A stretch of 64,000 nucleotides of DNA from Tistlia consotensis USBA 355 (GTDB taxonomy: Bacteria; Pseudomonadota; Alphaproteobacteria; Kiloniellales; DSM-21159): the NCBI RefSeq assembly GCF_900177295.1, contig NZ_FWZX01000022.1, positions 60,397 through 124,396 on the forward strand, read 5' to 3'. Position numbers and translations under genes: made by a program. The notes under the pieces were generated by a model, which searched no databases, was not told where the DNA came from, and saw only the letters and a list, made by a program, of their open reading frames with translations. Position 1 is the stretch's first letter. Every line of letters starts with the position of its first letter. Below, one piece after another: positions 35,230 through 43,997 of the stretch.

Positions 35230-36473
35230 CCGCGACCGAACACGACGCCGCCGCTGGGCTCGGTCGCGACCCTGCGCAGGGCGGCCTCGAGGCGTCCGAG
35301 CACGACCGCCTTGTCGTGATGCCTCTCGACGAAGGCGCGGCCGCGCGCGCCCAGCTCGGCCCGGCGCCGGGCGTCGACGCCGAGCGCCAGCACCGCCTCG
35401 GCCAGCGCCTCGGCGTCGGCCGGCGGCACGCAGTGGCAGGCGCCGGTCGTCTCCTGCAGCTGCCAGAGGTGGGTGCCGGGACGGGCCGTCGCGACGAAGG
35501 GCCGGCCGGCCGCCATGATGCCGTAGACCTTGGAAGGGACGGCGTAGTCCGCCGCCTTTTCGTCCTGCGGCACCAGGTGGACGTCGCCCTCGGCCAGTCC
35601 CTCGCTCAGGCGCTCGAGCGGCAGCAGCGGCCGGAACTCGACGTTGCCCAGCCGGCGCCGCCGGGCCTCCTCCTGCAGCCGCGCCGCCTCGCCGCCCTCG
35701 CCGCGGATCACGACGCGCAGCGAACTGTCGCGGCGCTGCAGGACCTCGGCCAGGGCGAGCACCTGGTCGAGCGCCTGCTTGCGGCCGAGATTGCCGCTGT
35801 AGAGCACGGTCGTCGGCTCGCCGGCCCGGCGTTCGAGCGGCCGGATCGCGCCGGCGTCGACCCAGATCGGCAGCACCTCGATGGCCGTGGTGACGCCCTG
35901 GCGGCGCAGGCGGCGGCGCATCTGATCGGAGAGCACGAAGACGCAGTCGGCGCCGTTCAGCACGCGCCGCTCGAGCTGCCGCAGGAGGCCCGGCAGCAGG
36001 CCGCCGCCGACCATGCCCAGGCCCGAGGCGAGACCCGACTGGATGTCGTGGATCAGCGCGAAGTGGCGCCCGTCGCGCCGGCAGGCGAAGCGGCCGAGCA
36101 GCACCGAGAAGACCGAGGGGCAGAGCGAGACGACCAGGCGGCTGCGCTTCGCACGCCCGGTCGCCAGGGCCGCGAGGCCGCGCAGCAGGAAGGCCAGCTC
36201 GCCGGCCAGCCGGCCGAAGGCACCGCGCCGTCCCGGCCGCCAGGGCGCCAGCCGCTCGATGGCGACGCCGCCGTGGCGCTCGCGGTCGCGCGAGCCGTCG
36301 CGGTAGGCCTCCGGCACCACCCCGGCGGGGTAGTGCGGCCGGCAGGTCAGCGCGGCGACCCGCCAGCCGGACCGGGCCAGCCACTCGGCGAGGTCGGTGC
36401 AGTAGGGCGCGGAGCCGATCGGCTCCGGCCAGTAGAACTGCGTGACCAGCAGGACCTCGGGATCGCCGGTCAT
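35226..36473 (-). CDS. Glycosyltransferase, WcaI-like (GT4)
   Basis: 415-residue GT-B enzyme. VLLVTQFYWPEPIGSAPYCT and the TCRPHYPAGVVPEAYRDGSR segment are diagnostic for WcaI, the colanic-acid fucosyltransferase group. The donor half has TTVLYSGNLGRKQALDQVLA and DYAVPSKVYGIMAAGRPFVA. Since Gmd and Fcl supply GDP-fucose, a fucosyltransferase role is plausible but not proven. The start at 36473 overlaps the wzc-like stop by one base (TGATG). Confidence 0.87.
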   Translation of the reverse strand: MTGDPEVLLVTQFYWPEPIGSAPYCTDLAEWLARSGWRVAALTCRPHYPAGVVPEAYRDGSRDRERHGGVAIERLAPWRPGRRGAFGRLAGELAFLLRGLAALATGRAKRSRLVVSLCPSVFSVLLGRFACRRDGRHFALIHDIQSGLASGLGMVGGGLLPGLLRQLERRVLNGADCVFVLSDQMRRRLRRQGVTTAIEVLPIWVDAGAIRPLERRAGEPTTVLYSGNLGRKQALDQVLALAEVLQRRDSSLRVVIRGEGGEAARLQEEARRRRLGNVEFRPLLPLERLSEGLAEGDVHLVPQDEKAADYAVPSKVYGIMAAGRPFVATARPGTHLWQLQETTGACHCVPPADAEALAEAVLALGVDARRRAELGARGRAFVERHHDKAVVLGRLEAALRRVATEPSGGVVFGRG

Positions 36474-38761
36474 CAGGCGGCCCGCGTGACCGGCCGCTGG
36501 GCATAGCCGTAGACCGCCTCGCCCGTGCCGTAGCGGCGGTAGCCCTTGGGGTCGACGTCCGACAGGATCGTGCCGCCGAGCCGCGCGCCCGCCATCTCCA
36601 GGTGGTTCAGCGCCTCGACCACCGCCGCGCGCGGCGTCGAGCCCCAGCGCACGACGAAGGCGACCTCCTCGGCCATCTGGGCGAGGGCCGCGGCCTCCGA
36701 ACCGGCCAGCACCGGCGGCGCATCGAGAATCACCAGATCGTAGTGCCGGGCCAGGGTCGTCAACAGCAGGCGCAGCCTCTCGTAGCGCAGCGCCCCGTTG
36801 GCGATGCGCGAGACGTCGCCGGCGAAGATCGCGTGGGCGCCGCTCGTGCCGTCGTGGAACACCACGTCCTCGGCGCTGGCCGCGCCGGCCAGCAGGTCGC
36901 CTAGCCCGGGGGCCATGGCGTGGGCGAAGTAGTCGTGGACCGCCGGCCGCCGCCAGTCGCAGTCCAGGATGATCACCCTGAGACCGCTGCCGGTCGCCAT
37001 GCGGATCAGCGAGGCGGCGATCCGCGACTTGCCTTCGCGCGGCGTCGCCGAGGTCAGCATCAGCACCTTGCGGGCCCGCGCCTGCGGCGCGAAGACCAGC
37101 CGCTCGAAGAGGTTGCCGATGGCGTGGCCGAAGGGCGAGTTCGAGCGGCGCGCGTCCTGGACCCCGGCGAAGCTGCGGCGGCCCGGCGGCGGCAGCATGC
37201 CCAGGGTCGGCAGGTTGGTGGCGTCCTCCAACTGCTGGGCGGTGCGGAAGCTGCGGTCCATGTTCTCGCGGACCAGCCCGACCAGGATGCCGATCAGCGT
37301 GCCGCCGATGAGGCCGAGCAGCACCAGCATGGTCGAGGGCGGGTAGCTCGGCGACAGCGGCACCGCGGCCCGCGAGATCACCACCGAACTGGCGTCCTTG
37401 CCGTCGGGCTGGTCGGAGACCTCCTTCTCGCGGTCGAGGAAGCTGACCAGCAGCCGCCGGTTCGATTCCGCCTGGCGCTCGAGCTCGTGCAGCCGGATCG
37501 ACTTCTCGTTGGTCTGGCCCATCTTGGCCTGGACCTGGTCGAGGCTCTTGCGCAGGGCGGTCGCGCGCGCCCGGGCGGCGGCGTCCTCGTGGCGCAGCCC
37601 CTCGACGACCTTGCCGACCTCGGCGGCGACCTTGCCCCTGATGTCCGCGAGCTGCGCCTTCATGTCGAGCATCTTCGGATGCTGCGGGCCATAGGTGGAG
37701 GCGAGCTCGGCGGCCTGGCGCTGGAGGTCGGTCTGCTGGGTCTTCAGCGCCTGGATCAGCGGCGAGCTCAAGACCTCGGGCAGCGCTTCCGGCGGCGCCT
37801 TGTCGTGCGCCACCTTCTGCGCCTGGGCGAGGCGCGAGTCGGCCTCGGCCTGGGCCGACTCGGCGAGGATCAGCTGGGTGTTGAGCTCGCTGACCTGCTG
37901 GGCCGTGACCTCGTCGCTGCGGGTCTCGTAGAGGCCGTTGGCACGGCGATACTCGGCGACCGCGCGCTCCGACTCCTCGACCTTCCGACGCAGCTCGGCG
38001 ATGCGCTTGTCGAGCCACTGGTTGGCGTCGGCCGTCGCCGTCGCCCGGCGCGCCAGCTGCTGCTCGATGTAGGTGTCCGCGAGGCCGTTGGCGACGCGCG
38101 CCGCGGTTTCCGGGCTCTCCGACTGGACGTCGATCGCCAGCACGTGGGAGCGCTGCAGCGGCGAGACCTCGAGCCGGCTCAGCAGCTGCGAGACGACGAT
38201 CTGCTGCAGGCGCTCCCGGCGCTCGGCCTCGGTCATCTCCGGATGCGTCCCCGCCGCCGCATCGGAGCCGCCGCCGAGCAGCGGCTTCACGACCTCGGTC
38301 TTGAGCCAGTCCTTCGCCCGGGCGATCTGCTGGCGCCACCAGGGCGGCGGCGGCCGCAGCGCCGGGTTGAACTCGGGATCCCGGTCGAGTGCGAGGCGCC
38401 TGGCGACCTCCGCCGCCAGACCGCGCGACTGCAGCACGTAGCTCTCGCTCTGCACGACCTCCTGGTTGGCGCTCAGCTCCTGCAGCACGTCGGGAACCTG
38501 GGTGACCTTCGGCACCTGCGCGCCGATCAGCACCTGCGATTCCGCGCTGTAGCGCGGCTCGAGCGTCGTCGAGACCCCGGCGGCGAGCAGCCCGCCGGCG
38601 GCGGCGGCCCCGAGCACCAGCCATTTGCAGCGCCAGAGCTTGCGGAAGAACTCCATGCCGTCGCCACCGGCCGGCGCATAGGCCCCGGCGGGCGTCGCCG
38701 GACCGGCCGGCGGCCAGGCGCCGGCGGGAACCTGGAGCAGATAGGGCTCGCGCGGCGGCAT
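36473..38761 (-). CDS. Wzc-like polysaccharide co-polymerase and BY-kinase
   Basis: 762-residue inner-membrane tyrosine autokinase that controls chain length and export. A proline-rich N-terminal leader (residues 1-35) precedes the Wzz domain, with TM1 around KWLVLGAAAAGGLLAAGVST and TM2 in MLVLLGLIGGTLIGILVGLV. A long coiled-coil periplasmic part lies between them. The kinase domain has Walker A LTSATPREGKSRIAASL, Walker A' VIILDCDWRRPAV and Walker B YDLVILDAPPVLAGS. The C-terminus carries a tyrosine cluster (Y741, Y744, Y751, Y753), the usual autophosphorylation site. No Wzb-type phosphatase gene was found nearby. Coupled to the wza-like gene by a TGATG. Confidence 0.92.
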   Translation of the reverse strand: MPPREPYLLQVPAGAWPPAGPATPAGAYAPAGGDGMEFFRKLWRCKWLVLGAAAAGGLLAAGVSTTLEPRYSAESQVLIGAQVPKVTQVPDVLQELSANQEVVQSESYVLQSRGLAAEVARRLALDRDPEFNPALRPPPPWWRQQIARAKDWLKTEVVKPLLGGGSDAAAGTHPEMTEAERRERLQQIVVSQLLSRLEVSPLQRSHVLAIDVQSESPETAARVANGLADTYIEQQLARRATATADANQWLDKRIAELRRKVEESERAVAEYRRANGLYETRSDEVTAQQVSELNTQLILAESAQAEADSRLAQAQKVAHDKAPPEALPEVLSSPLIQALKTQQTDLQRQAAELASTYGPQHPKMLDMKAQLADIRGKVAAEVGKVVEGLRHEDAAARARATALRKSLDQVQAKMGQTNEKSIRLHELERQAESNRRLLVSFLDREKEVSDQPDGKDASSVVISRAAVPLSPSYPPSTMLVLLGLIGGTLIGILVGLVRENMDRSFRTAQQLEDATNLPTLGMLPPPGRRSFAGVQDARRSNSPFGHAIGNLFERLVFAPQARARKVLMLTSATPREGKSRIAASLIRMATGSGLRVIILDCDWRRPAVHDYFAHAMAPGLGDLLAGAASAEDVVFHDGTSGAHAIFAGDVSRIANGALRYERLRLLLTTLARHYDLVILDAPPVLAGSEAAALAQMAEEVAFVVRWGSTPRAAVVEALNHLEMAGARLGGTILSDVDPKGYRRYGTGEAVYGYAQRPVTRAA

Positions 38762-39342
38762 CAGAAGAACCGCTCGCGCACGGTGATCAGGTCGCCCGGC
38801 TCGACCTCCGTGTTCGGGAAGGCCTCGCGCTTGACCTTCTCCGGGTCCGCCTTGCGGGTGATGTAGAACTCGTCCTCACGGGCCCGGTAGGTCAGGCCGC
38901 CGGCCAGGGCGACGGCGTTCATCACCGTCATGTCGTCGACATAGGGATAGCTGCCCGGGCTTTTGACCTCGCCGACGATGTAGAAGGGCCGGTAGTTCAG
39001 CACCTGCACGCTGACCTTCGGGTCGTTCAGGTACTTCGGCGACAGCCGCCGGGCGATCGCGTCGGCCAGCTGCGGCGCCGTCTTGTCGCCCGCCGGCACG
39101 GCACCGATCAGCGACAGCGAGATGTCGCCCTGGCCGTCGACCACGTGCTGTCCGGTCAGGTCGTCCTGGCCGAAGACCGTGACCAGGACCTTGTCGCCCG
39201 GGCCGAGCCGGTACTCTGTCTGCTTCGGGGCCAAGTCGGGCGCGCCGGGATCGCCGGCGCAGCCGCCGAGGCCGGCGGCCAGCAGGAACAGACCGGCGAC
39301 GGTCGCGATCGGTGGTGTCGGCAGGTCGAGCCGCAGGAACAT
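38761..39342 (-). CDS. Wza-like polysaccharide export lipoprotein
   Basis: 193-residue outer-membrane export protein. The lipobox is LGGCAG near residue 28 after a hydrophobic signal peptide. The Poly_export domain starts at EYRLGPGDKVLVTVFGQDDL and is followed by an SLBB-type domain (FYIVGEVKSPGSYPYVDDMT). It is much shorter than E. coli Wza (379 residues) and lacks the C-terminal amphipathic helix that forms the outer-membrane pore, as is common in alphaproteobacterial homologues. Next to the Wzc-like gene, its functional partner. Confidence 0.9.
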   Translation of the reverse strand: MFLRLDLPTPPIATVAGLFLLAAGLGGCAGDPGAPDLAPKQTEYRLGPGDKVLVTVFGQDDLTGQHVVDGQGDISLSLIGAVPAGDKTAPQLADAIARRLSPKYLNDPKVSVQVLNYRPFYIVGEVKSPGSYPYVDDMTVMNAVALAGGLTYRAREDEFYITRKADPEKVKREAFPNTEVEPGDLITVRERFF

Positions 39343-39351
39343 CGCAGCACC

Positions 39352-40395
39352 TCAGGAACTGTTGGCGATCTGGGTCGCGGCCGGACGGACGATGGCGCAG
39401 GGGTCGGCTCGGGGCCGCCGGCCGGGGGCGGTCAGCCATTGCCAGGCGTGGGCCAGCTGCTCGTCGAGCGCACTGTGGCGCGGCCGCCAGCCGAGGTCGC
39501 TCCGCGCGCGCCCGGCGTCGGCGACCAGCACCGGCGGATCGCCGGGCCGCGCGGCCCGCACCCGTACGGCGATCGGCCGACCGGTGACCCGGCGCGCCGC
39601 CTCGACGACCTGGCGCACCGAGAAGCCCGCACCGTTACCCAGGTTGAAGGCATCGGTGCCCTCGGCCCCGGACAGGCGATCGAGGGCCAGCAGGTGCGCC
39701 TGGGCCAGGTCGGCGACGTGGATGTAGTCGCGGATGCAGGTGCCGTCGGCGGTCGGATAGTCCTCACCGAAGATGGCGATCTCCGGCCGCAGTCCGGCCG
39801 CCGCCTCCAGCACCAGCGGGATCAGGTGGGTCTCCGGCTCGTGCGCCTCGCCGAGCTCGCCGTCGGGGTCGGCGCCGGCGGCGTTGAAGTAGCGCAGCGC
39901 GACCGAGCGGATGCCGTGGGCGACGGCGAAGTCGCGCAGCAACTGCTCGCAGACCAGCTTGGTCGAGCCGTAGGGATTGACCGGCTCGAGCGGATGGCGC
40001 TCGTCGATCGGCACCCGGCGGGGCGTGCCGTAGACCGCCGCGGTCGAGGAGAAGACGATGCGATCCAGCCCGGCCCGGCCCATCGCCGCCAGCAGCGACA
40101 GCAGGCCGAGCACGTTGTTCTCGTAGTACTTGCCGGGATCGACGACCGACTCGCCGGCGGCGATGTAGGCGGCGAAGTGCAGCACCGCCTGCGGCCGCCA
40201 GCGCTCCAGCACCGCGTCGAGCCGCGCCCGGTCCTGCAGGTCGCCGACCTCCAGCGGGCCCCAGCGCACCGCCCAGCGGTGGCCGTTGCTCAGGTTGTCG
40301 TAGGTGACCGGCAGCCAGCCGGCCGCCGCCAATGCCTTGCAGACGTGGCTGCCGATGTAGCCGGCGCCGCCGGTGACCAGAAGCGGGGTGGCCAT
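39352..40395 (-). CDS. galE: UDP-glucose 4-epimerase
   Basis: 347-residue extended SDR enzyme interconverting UDP-glucose and UDP-galactose. LLVTGGAGYIGSHVCKALAA is the NAD site, FSSTAAVYGTP holds the catalytic serine/threonine, and NPYGSTKLVCEQLLRD the YxxxK. ALRYFNAAGADPDGELGEAH and GTCIRDYIHVADLAQAHLLA are GalE hallmarks. It supplies UDP-galactose to the repeat unit. Two bases separate it from manC upstream; wza starts nine bases downstream. Confidence 0.93.
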   Translation of the reverse strand: MATPLLVTGGAGYIGSHVCKALAAAGWLPVTYDNLSNGHRWAVRWGPLEVGDLQDRARLDAVLERWRPQAVLHFAAYIAAGESVVDPGKYYENNVLGLLSLLAAMGRAGLDRIVFSSTAAVYGTPRRVPIDERHPLEPVNPYGSTKLVCEQLLRDFAVAHGIRSVALRYFNAAGADPDGELGEAHEPETHLIPLVLEAAAGLRPEIAIFGEDYPTADGTCIRDYIHVADLAQAHLLALDRLSGAEGTDAFNLGNGAGFSVRQVVEAARRVTGRPIAVRVRAARPGDPPVLVADAGRARSDLGWRPRHSALDEQLAHAWQWLTAPGRRPRADPCAIVRPAATQIANSS

Positions 40396-40397
40396 GC

Positions 40398-41891
40398 TCA
40401 GCTCCGACCGTAGCTGTCCTGGAAGCGCACGATGTCGTCCTCGCCGAGGTAGGAGCCGGACTGCACCTCGATCAGGTGCAGCGGCAGGATCCCCGGGTTG
40501 GACAGGCGGTGGGTCGTGCCCGGCGGGATGTAGGTCGACTGGTTCTCGTGCAGCAGCCGCTCGTCGCCGTCGCAGTGCACCCGCGCCGTGCCGCGCACGA
40601 CGATCCAGTGCTCGGCGCGGTGATGGTGCATCTGCAGGCTGAGCTCGGCGCCCGGCTTGACGACGATGCGCTTGACCTGGAAGCGCTCGCCGGAATCGAC
40701 CGACTGGTAGCTGCCCCAGGGCCGGTAGACGGTCGAGTGGTGCAGCACCTCCTGGCGATTGCGCCTGCCGAGCCGCTCGACCAGCGCGCCGACCCGCGCG
40801 GCCTCGTCGGTCCTGGCGACCAGCACGGCGTCGTCGGTGACGACGATCGTCAGGTCCTCGACCCCGAGCGCGGCGACCAGGCGACCGTCGGCACGGATGT
40901 GGCAGTTGCGCACCGACTCGGCCTCGACGTCGCCCTCGAAGACGTTGCCGTCGGACTCCGTCGGCCGGAGCGTGCGCAGGGCCTCGTGCAGCACCGGCCA
41001 GGAGCCGACGTCGCGCCAGCCCATCTCGACCGGCACCACGGCGACCCTGCCGCTCAGCTCCATGATCGCCTTGTCGATCGGCAGCGCCGGCGCCGACTCG
41101 AAGGCCTCGGCGTCGAGGCGGAAGAACTCGAGGTCCTCGCGGCCCTCCGCGATGGCCCGCTCGCAGGCCGCCAGCAGATCCGGCTGCAGGCGCCGGACCT
41201 CGTCCAGGAAGGGCCCGACCGGCAACAGGAAGACGCCGCTGTTCCAGTAGCATCCGGGGCTGCCGGCCAGTCGGGCCGCGGTCGCGGCCTCGGGCTTCTC
41301 GACGAAGCTGAGCACCGCGCGCACGCCCTCGAAGCCGTCGATCGCGGCGCCGGCCTGGATGTAGCCGTAGCCGGTCTCGGGCCGGGTCGGCCGGACGCCG
41401 AAGGTGACCAGCCAGCCATCGCGGGCGGCGCGGGCCGCCTGGGCCACGGCGGCGCGGAACGCCTCGGGGTCGGCGATGTGGTGATCGGCGGGCTGCGCCA
41501 GCAGCAGGCCCTGCGGGTCCTCGCCGGCCAGCAGCAGAGCGCTGACGACCAGCGCCGGGGCGGTGTTGCGCCCGCTCGGCTCCAGCACGATGCGCTGCGG
41601 CGCGAGGCCGACCGCGGCGAGCTGCTCGGTGACCAGGAAGCGCTGCTCCTGGTGGCAGACGACCAGCGGCGGCGCCACGCCGGCCAGATCGCGGGTGCGC
41701 AGCACGGTCTCCTGCAGCATGGTCCGGTCCGACAGCAGGGCCTGCAGCTGCTTCGGGTAGTGCTTGCGCGACAGCGGCCACAGCCGGGTGCCGGCGCCGC
41801 CGGACAGCAGGACCGGCCAGAGCCGGCGCGGCGCCTCCGCCGTCTCCAGGGCCGAGACGTCGACCGCGTTCAGTGACTGGGTGTCACGCAT
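40398..41891 (-). CDS. manC: Mannose-1-phosphate guanylyltransferase / mannose-6-phosphate isomerase
   Basis: 497-residue bifunctional enzyme. The N-terminal nucleotidyltransferase has VLLSGGAGTRLWPLSRKHYP followed by KQLQAL, with FVEKP near residue 170; the C-terminal cupin isomerase has RPWGSYQSVDSGERFQVKRI and LQMHHHRAEHWIVVRGTARV. Together they make GDP-mannose from fructose-6-phosphate-derived mannose-6-phosphate, feeding Gmd/Fcl. The ATG at 41891 has an AGGAGG ribosome site; a longer start at 41963 lacks one. A regulator-type element lies about 100 bases upstream. It begins the long minus-strand operon running to the beta-helix gene. Confidence 0.93.
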   Translation of the reverse strand: MRDTQSLNAVDVSALETAEAPRRLWPVLLSGGAGTRLWPLSRKHYPKQLQALLSDRTMLQETVLRTRDLAGVAPPLVVCHQEQRFLVTEQLAAVGLAPQRIVLEPSGRNTAPALVVSALLLAGEDPQGLLLAQPADHHIADPEAFRAAVAQAARAARDGWLVTFGVRPTRPETGYGYIQAGAAIDGFEGVRAVLSFVEKPEAATAARLAGSPGCYWNSGVFLLPVGPFLDEVRRLQPDLLAACERAIAEGREDLEFFRLDAEAFESAPALPIDKAIMELSGRVAVVPVEMGWRDVGSWPVLHEALRTLRPTESDGNVFEGDVEAESVRNCHIRADGRLVAALGVEDLTIVVTDDAVLVARTDEAARVGALVERLGRRNRQEVLHHSTVYRPWGSYQSVDSGERFQVKRIVVKPGAELSLQMHHHRAEHWIVVRGTARVHCDGDERLLHENQSTYIPPGTTHRLSNPGILPLHLIEVQSGSYLGEDDIVRFQDSYGRS

Positions 41892-41989
41892 GGGCTCTTG
41901 CCTCCTGTTGCGGTCCGCCGCCGGGCACCGGTCGGGTCCGGCGACAGCGGCGCTGCGGCTCAATAACGAGCCGCAGCGCCGCCCGGACA

Positions 41990-42003
41990 GTGACCAAGCG
42001 GTG
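41990..42003 (-). promoter_or_regulatory. Exopolysaccharide-locus element upstream of manC
   Basis: On the minus strand CACCGCTTGGTCAC, identical over all 14 bases to the copy at 44243-44256. It lies 98 bases before the manC start and just beyond the stop codon of the response-regulator gene, facing manC. Confidence 0.55.
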
Positions 42004-43050
42004 TCAACCGCGCTCCGGCTGTGACCGGGCCGTAGCGCGCAGCGGCTCGCTCGGCGCGCCGGTCTCCACGGCCTCGGCGTCCTGCGCCGGTCGCGGCACG
42101 CCGCCCCCCGTCCCGGACGCCGGGGCGAGCCGCAGCAGGCCGTCGGAGGCCTGGTCCTGGCGCCGACGCCAGGACGCGACGGAGCGCACGAAGGGCAGGC
42201 GCGAGAGCTTGTCCAGCACGTCGACCGGCGCGGCGGCGCCGTCGGCGGCCGGTCCGGCCTTCGGAGGCTCCTCCCGCCAGAGGTAGCCGACGCCGGGATA
42301 GTTCTCGATGGCCTCGAAGCCCTCGTCGAGCTCGCGGAACTTCTGGCGGATCCGCTTGATCATCGAGCGCACGTTGGTGCGGTAGCCCTGGGCGCCGTCA
42401 CCGGCGATGAAGCCCCGGCCGTGCACGACGTCGTAGATCGCCCGGTAGGCGACGTCCTCGCCGGCCCGGCTGGCGAGCAGCTGGACGACCCGGAACTCGG
42501 TCGCGGTCAGCGGCACCGGGGTGCCGTTCCAGTAGGCCCGGCTCTTGCGCGACTGGATCTCCAGGGGCCCGACGCGCAACACCTCCGCCGCCTCGCCGCG
42601 GGGCCCGCGGCGGCTGCCGACCAGGATGCGGATGCGCCGGGCCAGCACCGCCGCGCTGCGCGACTTGTCGAGGAAATCGGCGGCGCCGTTGTCGAGGGCG
42701 ATCGCCTCGTTCCGCTCGCTCGCGCGATCGGTCAGGAAGACGACCGGGATGCCGATGCCCACGGCCTTGATCTCGCACATGACCTCCAGGCCGGAGCGGT
42801 CGGACATGCCCCAGTCCAGGAAGATCAGGTCGAAGGAACGGTCGTGGCGCAGCAGGTCGAGGCCGATCTGGCCGTCGTTGCATTCGGTGACCTGGAAGTC
42901 CTGGTCGGCGAGGCTGCGCGCCAGCGATCGCCGGAACAGATCGTCGTCGTCGATCAGGAGGATACGAATCAGCGGCGACTCGGTCATCTGGGGGCCTTCT
43001 GCGGGAGCGGCGCCGGAACGCGGGGGCCTGAGCTGGGCGAGGCTGCTCAT
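42004..43050 (-). CDS. OmpR-family response regulator (ChvI-like), orphan, with C-terminal tail
   Basis: 348-residue regulator. The receiver domain runs from IRILLIDDDDLFRRSLARSL, with phospho-acceptor D79 in LIFLDWGMSD, T107 and K129. The winged-helix domain has LTATEFRVVQLLASRAGEDV and ANVR-type GYRTNVRSMIKRIRQKFREL followed by ENYPGVGYLWREE, which resembles ChvI. About 90 proline/alanine-rich residues follow. The ATG at 43050 has a GGGAGGG ribosome site and overlaps the upstream stop; an inner ATG at 42987 is a weaker choice. No histidine kinase gene is adjacent. It probably controls this exopolysaccharide locus. Confidence 0.86.
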   Translation of the reverse strand: MSSLAQLRPPRSGAAPAEGPQMTESPLIRILLIDDDDLFRRSLARSLADQDFQVTECNDGQIGLDLLRHDRSFDLIFLDWGMSDRSGLEVMCEIKAVGIGIPVVFLTDRASERNEAIALDNGAADFLDKSRSAAVLARRIRILVGSRRGPRGEAAEVLRVGPLEIQSRKSRAYWNGTPVPLTATEFRVVQLLASRAGEDVAYRAIYDVVHGRGFIAGDGAQGYRTNVRSMIKRIRQKFRELDEGFEAIENYPGVGYLWREEPPKAGPAADGAAAPVDVLDKLSRLPFVRSVASWRRRQDQASDGLLRLAPASGTGGGVPRPAQDAEAVETGAPSEPLRATARSQPERG

Positions 43051-43997
43051 CGCGTCCCTCCCCGCGCAGAACGTTCGACCTTCCGCAGCAGTTGAGCGAC
43101 CTGCTCGGCCCGGGCGGCGGGACTGCCAGGATCGTCCCCGGCGGCCCCGTCGCTCGCGGCCGCCGAGGGTCCGGCGAGGCCCGCGTGCCGGCCGCTCGCC
43201 TCGGCCTTGCCGACCGGCGCGGCGGCCGGGGCGTCGGGATGGCGCAGGCCGTAGGGCGGGGCCGCCGGATCCTCGGTCGGCACGGTGAACAGCGAGGCGA
43301 CCGGCCGCTCGACCACGGGCTCGCCGCTCCAGGGAGCGGCCGCCCAGAGCACCGCCGCGGCGACGACGGCGCCGGCCGCCGACGCCAGGGCCCACCGGGC
43401 GCCGCGCGACTGGCTGGCCGCCCGCTCGGCCTCGGCGTGGCGCCACGCGGGGTGAAGCCGTGGTGCCGCCTCGGACCGCTCGGCGACGAGCGGCGTCGCC
43501 GGCTCCTCCGCTGCCCGGGTTGCCGCAGCGGACGGCCGGGGAGTCGGCGCCGTCGCGGGCGCCTCTCCGGGCGGCTGCGCGGCGGCGGCGGGACTCGCGG
43601 GCCCGCTGCGGCAAGCCGGCGGAACCGGATCGTCCCGGCCGGTGCCGGCCAGGCGACTGATCCGCGCGAAGTCGTCGTCACACCAGGGCAGGGCCGGGTC
43701 GAACGCGAGGCTGCGAGCCGGCTTCAAGACCGGCTCGACGCGCTCGCCGGGTCGCTGCTTCGGGCGCCCGGCCTGCAGTGGCAGCGGGTGCCCTGCGGTC
43801 GAGGCGCCGGCCTTCGGCCGGTGCGGCGTACCACCGGGAAGGCCCGGCCGCATCTGCTTGGCGCCGCAGAGGTGGCAGGCCCGGGCCTGCGGCACCAGAA
43901 GCGCATCGCAGACCCGGCAACGGAATCCGTCCTGCCGGTTCGAGGCTGCGGGCCGGTTCATGGGTTCGGGCTCGACCTTCTGTCCGTGCATCAGCAA
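43047..43997 (-). CDS. Zinc-ribbon single-span membrane protein coupled to the response regulator
   Basis: About 316 residues. Two CxxC knuckles (FRCRVCDALLVPQARACHLC) form a zinc ribbon near residues 26-45. A long proline/alanine-rich segment follows, then one membrane helix (WALASAAGAVVAAAVLWAAA) near 208-227, and a disordered C-terminal part. No known family was recognised beyond the ribbon. The TTG at 43997 has an ideal AGAAGGAG ribosome site eight bases upstream; ATGs at 43991 and 43961 are alternatives. Its stop overlaps the response-regulator start (ATGA), so the two are translated together; it may be a signalling partner in place of a kinase, which is inference. Confidence 0.65.
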   Translation of the reverse strand: MLMHGQKVEPEPMNRPAASNRQDGFRCRVCDALLVPQARACHLCGAKQMRPGLPGGTPHRPKAGASTAGHPLPLQAGRPKQRPGERVEPVLKPARSLAFDPALPWCDDDFARISRLAGTGRDDPVPPACRSGPASPAAAAQPPGEAPATAPTPRPSAAATRAAEEPATPLVAERSEAAPRLHPAWRHAEAERAASQSRGARWALASAAGAVVAAAVLWAAAPWSGEPVVERPVASLFTVPTEDPAAPPYGLRHPDAPAAAPVGKAEASGRHAGLAGPSAAASDGAAGDDPGSPAARAEQVAQLLRKVERSARGGTR

